Below are positions 13,772-20,841 of a stretch of 34,318 bases of DNA, piece by piece (the stretch's first letter is position 1; every line of letters starts with the position of its first letter). Origin of the DNA: a virus. The DNA lies in the IMG/VR virus record IMGVR_UViG_3300021197_000936, positions 1 through 34,318 of that record; one strand, written 5' to 3'. The position numbers and the translations under genes were made by a program. The notes under the pieces were generated by a model that saw nothing but the letters and a program-made list of their open reading frames with translations, ran no database searches and was not told where the DNA came from.

Positions 13772-14196
13772 CTCAGACTCCTATCGACCGCCACGTATCC
13801 GCCGAGGATTAGCCCCGCGACAATGGCTGTCTCCATTCTACCTAACCACCTCTGGCCCTTCGAGGTGTTCGGCCATGTCTGAGCCTGCGACAGTTCCGTG
13901 ATCTTCGTCTCGTACAACTGAAGCTCGAGCGCGCACTTCTCCGCGTCGAGCCGATGAACCTCCTCGAGTCCGATCGAGTACCGCTCCACCTGGAGAAGGT
14001 ACGCGAGCGACGACGTCGGCTCGGCTACGGCGGAGCACTTGGCGACCCCTGTATCGCTCATCCCGAACGGTAGCTTCTGACCGAAGCGGATCGGATAGGA
14101 CTCGGGGCACTCGGAAGCGGTGCGATCCGGTGGGGGAGGCCGGACCAACCGATCACCCCGAGCCCACGACACGCACAAGAAGAGGAGCACGATCAC
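13768..14196 (-). CDS. membrane protein with signal-like N-terminus, possible spanin component
   Basis: Encodes 142 residues from a GTG at 14196 (overlap GTGA). An N-terminal hydrophobic stretch (IVLLFLCVSWA) looks like a signal sequence or anchor. The central part contains Cys residues near 30, 54 and 88 and a helical region. A second hydrophobic segment lies near the C-terminus (about 122-136, AIVAGLILGGYVAVD). Its place in the lysis block suggests a role across the envelope. No clear lipobox is seen, so an outer-membrane lipoprotein is not supported. Confidence 0.55.
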   Translation of the reverse strand: MIVLLFLCVSWARGDRLVRPPPPDRTASECPESYPIRFGQKLPFGMSDTGVAKCSAVAEPTSSLAYLLQVERYSIGLEEVHRLDAEKCALELQLYETKITELSQAQTWPNTSKGQRWLGRMETAIVAGLILGGYVAVDRSLR

Positions 14197-14450
14197 CGAG
14201 AGGCCCTGCTCTCGTTCGAGAGGTCGGCGATCTTCCCGTCGGGGTCGTCACCCGTGACGAGTTCCGCTATCTCTTCGAGGTTGGCGCGTGTCGCCTCGAT
14301 CGCGCTGACCCTCTGGGCTTTCACGATCAAGTCCGTCTCGGCCCTCAGAGACGCCCTCACGGCCTCGGAACGTGCTCTCTCGAACATCCTCCACACCACC
14401 GCGAGAACGGCCACGAGTGCCGCAACTATCCAGCCCGAAGCCTCGGCCAC
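14193..14450 (-). CDS. small membrane coiled-coil protein (spanin- or holin-like)
   Basis: Encodes 85 residues from a GTG at 14450; AAGGGG lies just upstream and the preceding gene ends at 14453. A longer in-frame start at 14618 would overlap that gene completely and is rejected. A membrane helix (about 7-21, WIVAALVAVLAVVWR) is followed by a long charged helix. This N-in or N-out single-pass plan resembles i-spanins (Rz-like), but no family match is certain. Confidence 0.6.
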   Translation of the reverse strand: MAEASGWIVAALVAVLAVVWRMFERARSEAVRASLRAETDLIVKAQRVSAIEATRANLEEIAELVTGDDPDGKIADLSNESRASR

Positions 14451-14452
14451 GG

Positions 14453-14653
14453 TTACCCCTTGATCTCTTTCGCGGATGCGAAGTCGACCGCACCTTGAGA
14501 GAACAGGTACGAGATCACGATCGCCGAGCTTGCCTGAATGGCATCCCAGAGAGCGATATCCTCGCCGAGGTATGAGAGAGCGACCGGCGCGATCGCTCCG
14601 AGAAATGCGGCCCACCACTTTCGGGAGGTGAGCTTCGTCTTCATGAGGTCCAT
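14453..14653 (-). CDS. putative holin
   Basis: Encodes 66 residues from ATG 14653 with AAGGA upstream; a second in-frame ATG is at 14644. It has a basic start (KTKLTSRKWW), a first hydrophobic stretch (14-28, AAFLGAIAPVALSYL) and a second (about 38-51, AIQASSAIVISYLF), then a GAVDFASAK end. Small proteins of this plan (SRKFW start, EG-x-VD ending) are often phage holins, which make lesions in the inner membrane to release endolysin. It is the first gene of the lysis block. Confidence 0.6.
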   Translation of the reverse strand: MDLMKTKLTSRKWWAAFLGAIAPVALSYLGEDIALWDAIQASSAIVISYLFSQGAVDFASAKEIKG

Positions 14654-14668
14654 AGTCTGATCCTTGTT

Positions 14669-15817
14669 TTAGAGTGGAAGGTATACGTCGGCGGCCACGT
14701 GCATCATGTCTTCGTTGCCGACGTTGGTCGTAGAAGCGACGAAGGTGTCACCGCCGTCTGTCGAATAGAACATGTCACCTGTCAAGCTCACGGCAACGAA
14801 CGTAGACGAATCTGTCGCGATGCCGTAGACGTTTCCGTGTCCGGTGTTGTCTCCGCTGAAGTCGGCGCCGCTCTCGTCCATGGTGGTCGTCTTGCCGTTG
14901 ATGTCGAACGTTGACTTGAACTGACCACCGACGACAACGACCCGCCCTGCTGCGGCTGCGATGTGTCTCTGATCATCGAAGCACAGCGCGGCGTGATTGG
15001 CCAGAGTCGTTGCGCCCGACCAGTCGGTGAGGTCAGACGTGGAGGCCGTGTAGAACTTGCCATTGTTCACGATGCCCACGAGGAGCGTGTTGTTCGTGTA
15101 GACCATGCACCTAATCTTGCCTGGGTCGTTGCCACCGTCGAGCAGAGTGTGCATCAAACTCCATGAGCCCGACGCGCCGTTCTGAGTGCTCGTGTATATT
15201 CGGTTGTTCTGAGCGAACCACCAAGTGCCAGAGCCATTGGTTCTGATCGTGTAGATGCCTTCGGTGGTGATCCCGGTCACACCAGAGATGTCGATCACTT
15301 CCCAGTTGGTGCCATCGGTTGATCTCAATATCTCTTGGTTGTTGCTGGTCATATTGCCGACAGCGATCCAGACGTTGTTCCCCCACTCGATAGCGTAGCG
15401 CCTGATCCCGAGGTTGTTCCCGTCCTCGTCTTCGTTGATTCCGGTCCACGGACCGGAGGTGCCGTCGTCGTGGATCGCTATTTCGAGATTGTCAGCCTCG
15501 TAAAGCGCGACCCACAGACCATTGCCCGACCCGTCCTTCCCGTAGGCGACATAGAAATTATCGACTGAACTGCTCGGGAAGGGCGACGAGCCACCCGCGA
15601 AGGCGTCATAATCGGACCAGTCGTTGCCGGCGAGCAGGTTGGTGTTGCTGATGTGTCCGACCCTTCTGTCGTTACCACCGGCGACCCATAGCGTCGCGCC
15701 GGACGAGGTCGAAGGAACGGAGCACCCGTCGACCTTCTGGATCGAGCCTATGGCGATCCCGTCCACCTTGACGACACTCGCGGCCGCGACTCCTTGGAGC
15801 TTTGCGAAGTCGGCCAT
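14669..15817 (-). CDS. beta-propeller tail protein with Asp-box repeats (probable receptor-binding)
   Basis: Encodes 382 residues, starting immediately after the stop of the fibre gene. The N-terminal 35 residues carry a short repeat (VVKVDGI ... IQKVDG) that probably attaches it to the virion. The rest has recurrent strand pairs with Asp-box motifs (STDGTNWEV, STDGGDTF) and WVAVG/TFVAV-like strands, typical of sialidase/BNR beta-propellers. No sialidase catalytic set was identified. Position at the end of the tail genes suggests a host-surface-binding or glycan-binding tip. Confidence 0.7.
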   Translation of the reverse strand: MADFAKLQGVAAASVVKVDGIAIGSIQKVDGCSVPSTSSGATLWVAGGNDRRVGHISNTNLLAGNDWSDYDAFAGGSSPFPSSSVDNFYVAYGKDGSGNGLWVALYEADNLEIAIHDDGTSGPWTGINEDEDGNNLGIRRYAIEWGNNVWIAVGNMTSNNQEILRSTDGTNWEVIDISGVTGITTEGIYTIRTNGSGTWWFAQNNRIYTSTQNGASGSWSLMHTLLDGGNDPGKIRCMVYTNNTLLVGIVNNGKFYTASTSDLTDWSGATTLANHAALCFDDQRHIAAAAGRVVVVGGQFKSTFDINGKTTTMDESGADFSGDNTGHGNVYGIATDSSTFVAVSLTGDMFYSTDGGDTFVASTTNVGNEDMMHVAADVYLPL

Positions 15818-17647
15818 CTATAGCTCGAGCCACGTGTTATCGGGCGCGAACATTATAACGCTGGCTGTCGCGCAAGCGAAGCCGATGCACCTCACAAAAT
15901 CACCCGAAGCGCTCGGTCTTGTGAAGGTCATGTTCCCGGCGGTAAGGCTCACATAGACCGGGTCGCCCTGGTCGAAGGTCCCGTCGATGGCGCTCGCGTT
16001 GTCGATGAAGCCACGAACGAGCATACCGTTGGAGGCTGCGTCGTTAGCGTTGCCGCTTCCATCACCTCCACAAGCTACCGCGAGAAGTGAGGCCGTCGAC
16101 ACTTCGGCGTCGGCGTCAGCGAGGACCCAGGCGCCGTTTGTGTCGAGATAGTAGAGCTTCCCCTTCACCGTCTGACCGGTACCGAAGAAGACCTTGTCGC
16201 CGACCGCCTCGTCGTTGACGAGGTTCGAGACACCGCCATAGTTGAACGTCGGGCCGTAGGTTCCGAACGAGGCGATCGTCGTCGGGCTCTGTGCGTTCGA
16301 GCCGCTGCTCGTAGGGATTCCGGAGCTTATCTCGACGGCTCCGGGGAGTCCGGTACCCGTGCCGAGTCCGCCTCCGATCAGGAGGGTCTTCCCGTTCGTG
16401 TTGGTTCCGCTCTCTCCGACTGCTGTCACGGAGGCGTTGTTCGCGTCGCTTGCGCTTCCGAGTGTGACGTCTCCGCCTGTCACCGTCGCGTCACCGGCTA
16501 CGGTTAGAGCGCCGGTACCGACCGCGCCTGTCGTGTCGATAGTCGACGCGCCGACGTTGATCGTCCCGAAATTGCTGGTGATGCTTCCGGCATCGAGCGC
16601 GCCTGTCGTCACGATTCCAGAGCCACCGGCGATCGGTGAGTAGATCGACGAGATGTTCGTCCCGCCTACGGTGATCGCGTCGGCCTCGAGTGTCCCGTCG
16701 AAGTCTCCGTCGACGGCGTCGATGTTGCCCTTGAACACGGTCGCTGTCACAGTCCCGGAGCTTGGGTTGTAGGTGAGGTGTCCGTCCATCTCGAGACCGA
16801 CGTTCCCGGTCGCCGAGGTTCCGCCTTCGACGAAGGTGATCAGGTTCTCCTCGCTCGTGCTCTCGTTGTCAGTGACAAGAACGTGGGCCGAGTTCGTCGC
16901 GTTCGTTGCGTTCGTCGCGTTCGTTGCGTTCGTCGCGTTCGTCGCGTTCGTTACGGTCACGCCTGCAATGACAGTGTTCAAGGCTGTACCGTTGACGGTG
17001 ATCGCGTCGGCTTCAAGTGTCCCGTCGATGTCGGCGTCTCCGCTGATGTCGAGGGAGCCCGCGTCAAGCTCTCCGGAGATCGTGACGTGCCTCGCTCCGC
17101 TGATGTCGAGACTCGCGTCGACGACCATCGCCTTCGATGCGGCCACGGTGCCGGCGGTGATGCCGTCGATCTGTTCGAGGTCGGCTTCGGATATGACGGC
17201 GGATCCGATAGTGAAACCGGTCGCGGTGACCACTCCGGACGAAGTGATCGCGGCGGCCTTCAGGGCTGCATCGGTCAAGGTCAGGTCGCCAGTGCTCGCG
17301 CCGGTTGCGGCGGTGGTGCAGACCTTCCACAGATCCTCCGACTCGTCGAAGATGATCGCCGCGTTCGTGTCGCTTCCGCGCTCGACGATGATCCCCGCGT
17401 CGCCGGAGGCGCTACCGCTTCGGCCGTTGCCGAGTTCGATCAGTTGATCCTTGACGACGAGGTTCGTCGTCGAGAGGGTGGTCGTCGTACCGGTAACGCT
17501 CAGGTTGCCAGTGATGGCCAGCGTCGACCCGTCGAAGGTTAGGTTCGCCTCTGCGTCGAGTTCGCTGGTCTTGTTTCCGATCGTGACGAGTCGGTTCTCG
17601 ACCTTGTTGTTCATGCCGGTAACGGCGACAAATGCTTGACTCTTCAT
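15818..17647 (-). CDS. tail fibre protein
   Basis: Encodes 609 residues from ATG 17647 with GGAGGG upstream. It consists of short beta repeats of the form LTVAGDATVTGG and DGTLEADAITVGGT, typical of trimeric fibre shafts. The N-terminal part includes an IIVERGSDTNAAIIF segment common in fibres of aquatic phages. Near residues 232-252 there is a run of Asn-Ala-Thr repeats. The C-terminus (from about 480) is more globular (KLYYLDTNGAWVLADADAEV) and may carry the receptor tip. No chaperone cleavage motif or tail-spike enzyme motif was recognised. Confidence 0.8.
   Translation of the reverse strand: MKSQAFVAVTGMNNKVENRLVTIGNKTSELDAEANLTFDGSTLAITGNLSVTGTTTTLSTTNLVVKDQLIELGNGRSGSASGDAGIIVERGSDTNAAIIFDESEDLWKVCTTAATGASTGDLTLTDAALKAAAITSSGVVTATGFTIGSAVISEADLEQIDGITAGTVAASKAMVVDASLDISGARHVTISGELDAGSLDISGDADIDGTLEADAITVNGTALNTVIAGVTVTNATNATNATNATNATNATNSAHVLVTDNESTSEENLITFVEGGTSATGNVGLEMDGHLTYNPSSGTVTATVFKGNIDAVDGDFDGTLEADAITVGGTNISSIYSPIAGGSGIVTTGALDAGSITSNFGTINVGASTIDTTGAVGTGALTVAGDATVTGGDVTLGSASDANNASVTAVGESGTNTNGKTLLIGGGLGTGTGLPGAVEISSGIPTSSGSNAQSPTTIASFGTYGPTFNYGGVSNLVNDEAVGDKVFFGTGQTVKGKLYYLDTNGAWVLADADAEVSTASLLAVACGGDGSGNANDAASNGMLVRGFIDNASAIDGTFDQGDPVYVSLTAGNMTFTRPSASGDFVRCIGFACATASVIMFAPDNTWLEL
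16892..16954 (-). repeat. 9-bp tandem repeat encoding Asn-Ala-Thr
   Basis: About seven copies of a nine-base unit (GCGTTCGTY on the plus strand) encode consecutive Asn-Ala-Thr triplets in the fibre. The third codon base alternates between C and T, so units are not all identical. Each unit adds three residues in frame, so slippage could alter shaft length. Confidence 0.9.
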
Positions 17648-17650
17648 TGA

Positions 17651-17977
17651 TCAGCCCTCCACCATCACGACACACTCGGTCGACGTTGTAGCGCTCGCCA
17701 CGTAGAAAGAGCCGATCCCCTTCGCCGCTCCGATACCGTCGGCGAGGGAGAACTCGTTGTTCGTGTCGGCTTTGCAGTCGATGTAGCTCGCGTGGATGCT
17801 GTCGCCGGAAGTCTGGAAGGCGAGCTTCCCGTCGTTGCCGATAAACCGGACAGTGACGGTCCTCATCTCCGAGGTGACGTTGACTTGATTCGCCTTGTTA
17901 GCGGTGCTCGCGTCGAGGGTGAAGCGTTGGACGTACGGGTACTGTCCGCCGTCCATAGTGATCTCGGTCATGGCCAT
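17651..17977 (-). CDS. small putative tail protein
   Basis: Encodes 108 residues from ATG 17977 with GAGGATC upstream. The sequence is rich in strands (RTVTVRFIGNDGKLAFQ; GSFYVASATTSTECVVMV) and ends with a hydrophobic strand, so it is likely a small beta-sandwich. It lies between the tail-tip protein and the fibre and could join the two or decorate the tip. Family not recognised. Confidence 0.65.
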   Translation of the reverse strand: MAMTEITMDGGQYPYVQRFTLDASTANKANQVNVTSEMRTVTVRFIGNDGKLAFQTSGDSIHASYIDCKADTNNEFSLADGIGAAKGIGSFYVASATTSTECVVMVEG

Positions 17978-17987
17978 GTGATGATCC

Positions 17988-19874
17988 TCATCTGTTGCTC
18001 GGTGGTATGCTCGCCAGGGTCATAGAGATCCGGCCCTGCATCCAGTCTCGTCGGATTGATTGTATCATGGCGGGTCTGTTGTTCCATCGTCCATGCGGAC
18101 CGACGATCAGATCCGAGTTGACGATCAACACGTCGCCAGGAATCAGCCCGGAGAACTGGAGACCAGCGAGTTCGATCTCTACGGTCTCAGGGATCCGGGT
18201 GAACCATTCATACTGAAGCGACACGAACTCCGACGCGTACTTGTCCTCGTTCTTGTTCATGTGAGGCCAACACGTCCGCGCGGACGGTGAGATCGGGTTG
18301 TCCTTCACGAGAGGACCGTCGGCCGTTGAGACCTTATACGCGCCGGTGAACGGCCTCGTCGCGATGTTCTTCAGGCCTGTGACAGTGTCGGTCTGTGTGT
18401 AGGTTGTAAGGTCCCGATCCGTCGGTGGTATCGCTGCTTCGATAGCTTGAGTCTCGACAGCGGTGTGTTCGATTCGGCACGAGTTGGAGAAGAACTCGTG
18501 ACGCTTGACGGCGACGATGTTCTGATCGTTGATCGTGATCGGAAGCTCTCCCGGTCCTTCTCCTTCCCAGCTATGAGAGATCGCGGACCTCAGCGTGTAC
18601 TGTCCCTGTCGAAGACAGAGCCAGATCCCGAAGTGCGACAGAGCCTTCTCGATCACCTTCCACCCGTCCTCGGTCTCCTCTGTGAAGAAGGGCGTCCACT
18701 TGAACGAGTCGAGATCTCTCTTCGTCCACTTCTTATGCCAGCGCCGAGCGTCGGAGAAGTCCAGCAATTGGAACGGGAGACCGAAGCCCATCACCTGATG
18801 AAGGGTGTCGAAGTTCCCGTTCTGATCTGGCGTGTTGTACTTCCCAGTCGAAACGAGGATCCGCTTGAGACAATTCGTGAGCCCGTCGGAGTGTGCGTCG
18901 GTCATCGGGTTCGGCGTGTACATGATCGACATCGGGGTCTCGTAGTCGATCACCGTTACGCCGTCGGTCATCCAGTCGCCGTCGTCTCCGATCGCATGAT
19001 AGAACCAGTCGAAATTGGTGACACCTCCCGACGTCACTCTCTTGAACTTTCCGCCGTCGTGCTCGGCTCTGAGATAGACGTTCTTCCCTGTCGGGGAGCC
19101 GTTGTCCGTTACCTCCAGACAGAAGAACTTCTTGTCGATGGTCGTCGGGTACGGCGGGCCGTACTCGCCGCGAATGTTCCCATCCTCGAGCGGAGACGCG
19201 TCGATCAATCCCTCGGCGACTGTCAGATAGTCGATCGTGATCTCGTCGTTGTCGACGATCTCGTACGTGGTGAACTGTCTCCCGGCTCCGTGGAACATTG
19301 TCGGGGCGTCTGTCTCCCACGCATTGATCGACGGACCGAGGAAGAACGCCCACGCCTCGACACACTTGATCACGATCGACGACTCGGTCCGGCTTACCGA
19401 ACTGATCACGCCGAGGTTGATCCGCTGATAGTCGTCGAAGTGATAGCCGTCGTAGCCTGCGAGAACCTCGACAAGTGTCCCCCGACGAAGCTCCGCAAGC
19501 GTCCACAATTCCCACCCGCCAAAGTGCTCGTCGGGACGGAGAACCTCGAAGGAGAACCCGCCGGCCTTCGGCTTCCAAGTTCTGAGCGATATCGACTGAG
19601 CGCTCTCGCTGTACTTCACGACGTCCCCGCCTTGTCCGTAGGGGTCCTCGGTCATCCAGTTGCGAACGTTCGCTGAGTCGATTCCGGGGACCGTCCGCGG
19701 CGGTAGAGTGCTGAACCCGATCCCGGTTGTCGCCTCATCGACGAAGGTCGACGGCATCGTCTTCTTCCCGTGGATGCTCGGACGAGTACAGATCAGAAGC
19801 TCGACCGACCTCTCGAGATACGTCTCGCTGTCGTCGTTGGCTATATCTGTGAGGAACTTTCCGACCCAAGACAT
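17988..19874 (-). CDS. tail tip/baseplate-like protein
   Basis: Encodes 628 residues from ATG 19874 with AGGAGG upstream. It begins like a distal-tail or hub component and has alternating beta-rich segments (TLVEVLAGYDGYHFDDYQRINLGVISSVSR, a hub-like fold, shown here across residues near 130-160). It ends with an OB-like part (GLQFSGLIPGDVLIVNSDLI). It lies downstream of the tape measure, where tail-hub proteins are encoded in siphophages. It probably forms part of the tip complex that opens the tail channel. The exact family is not certain. Confidence 0.7.
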   Translation of the reverse strand: MSWVGKFLTDIANDDSETYLERSVELLICTRPSIHGKKTMPSTFVDEATTGIGFSTLPPRTVPGIDSANVRNWMTEDPYGQGGDVVKYSESAQSISLRTWKPKAGGFSFEVLRPDEHFGGWELWTLAELRRGTLVEVLAGYDGYHFDDYQRINLGVISSVSRTESSIVIKCVEAWAFFLGPSINAWETDAPTMFHGAGRQFTTYEIVDNDEITIDYLTVAEGLIDASPLEDGNIRGEYGPPYPTTIDKKFFCLEVTDNGSPTGKNVYLRAEHDGGKFKRVTSGGVTNFDWFYHAIGDDGDWMTDGVTVIDYETPMSIMYTPNPMTDAHSDGLTNCLKRILVSTGKYNTPDQNGNFDTLHQVMGFGLPFQLLDFSDARRWHKKWTKRDLDSFKWTPFFTEETEDGWKVIEKALSHFGIWLCLRQGQYTLRSAISHSWEGEGPGELPITINDQNIVAVKRHEFFSNSCRIEHTAVETQAIEAAIPPTDRDLTTYTQTDTVTGLKNIATRPFTGAYKVSTADGPLVKDNPISPSARTCWPHMNKNEDKYASEFVSLQYEWFTRIPETVEIELAGLQFSGLIPGDVLIVNSDLIVGPHGRWNNRPAMIQSIRRDWMQGRISMTLASIPPSNR

Positions 19875-19887
19875 CGACAGATCCTCC

Positions 19888-20838
19888 TTACTTGTACTTC
19901 ACGATCGAGTCGTAGATCGACGCCCCGAGTCCCGGTGAGTCCTTAACAGTCACACCGCTCACGAACCCGTCCGACCCTATCCCGTGATCGAAGTCGATCT
20001 TGTTGTCGCCGGGGTGGACACTACCGTCGTCGCGCTCCCACCCTTGAGAGAGACCGGGCTCCTTGAACGTGCGCTCGGCGAGCCCTTGCCATCCGGGGTA
20101 GTAGCGGAACGTGGCGTCGAAGGTGTACGTCAATCGATAGTCGTGGCTGATAAGCGGCTTTCCGACTTGGTTATCGGCGAGACACAAGAAGGGCCAGAAG
20201 TCCCGATATCTGATCACCGATCCTTGATTGTAGTCGTAGCGGTTCTTGGCTCCGGTGGGAGTGATGGTTCCGCCGGCGGCGGTGGAGTGGAGCGACACCG
20301 ATCCGACCTTCAGTTCTTCATGGTTGAACCTCTGAAGATCTCCGTCGAGGTGGACGATGTCGTTCGCGGCTACCGCTCCGGCGCTCTCCCAGTGCGCGAA
20401 GAAGTTCGCGTTCTTCTCCGTTCCGCTGAGCGGGTACCCGTGACACTTGATCGCGGTCGTCTGACTCGCGAGAACCTCGGAGACACCGTAGGCCATGTCG
20501 GCCTCGGAGCCAATCCACGACAGCCAGGTCTTGTCTCTGTCGTTACTGAAGCCGACATATCCTCCCTTCTGAAGGTGAGCTTCCATCGAGTAGAGTTCCC
20601 GAGCGAGGGCTTCGTCGTTGAATCGGTCAAGAACGATCCGCACTTCGACGTATGGCTTCGAGTAGTACCGGTACTTCTTCCCGATCATCGAGACGGAGTC
20701 GTTCACCGTGCGCTGGATCGAATACTGAAGATCCGTGATTGGCTCGTCGATGTCGACCTTCAGCAAGGGATCAAGGTCAGCCGCCCACGGAGCGACAGGA
20801 CCTTCGGTCGGGTACCAATAGAAACGAGGGAAGCCCAT
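19888..20838 (-). CDS. putative distal tail protein
   Basis: Encodes 316 residues from ATG 20838 with GGAGGTTAG upstream. It follows the tape measure directly, the usual place of a distal tail (Dit-like) protein. The N-terminal 100 residues look like a beta-sandwich (YSIQRTVNDSV ... YVEVRIVLDRFND), and a WIGSEADMAYGVSEV segment leads to a C-terminal beta domain (RLTYTFDATFRYY). Likely role: a ring connecting the tail tube with the tip. Assigned mainly by position. Confidence 0.65.
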   Translation of the reverse strand: MGFPRFYWYPTEGPVAPWAADLDPLLKVDIDEPITDLQYSIQRTVNDSVSMIGKKYRYYSKPYVEVRIVLDRFNDEALARELYSMEAHLQKGGYVGFSNDRDKTWLSWIGSEADMAYGVSEVLASQTTAIKCHGYPLSGTEKNANFFAHWESAGAVAANDIVHLDGDLQRFNHEELKVGSVSLHSTAAGGTITPTGAKNRYDYNQGSVIRYRDFWPFLCLADNQVGKPLISHDYRLTYTFDATFRYYPGWQGLAERTFKEPGLSQGWERDDGSVHPGDNKIDFDHGIGSDGFVSGVTVKDSPGLGASIYDSIVKYK

Positions 20839-20841
20839 CTT

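Noticed and set aside
14451-14618. Upstream extension of the 85-residue membrane protein
   Set aside because: It would overlap the putative holin gene almost completely and encodes an arginine-rich sequence without a start site, whereas GTG 14450 has AAGGGG upstream.
18447-19676. 409-codon plus-strand open frame opposite the tail-tip gene
   Set aside because: Its translation is a charged low-information sequence with abundant Arg/Val/Asp typical of antisense frames; the minus-strand gene is supported by start site and gene order.
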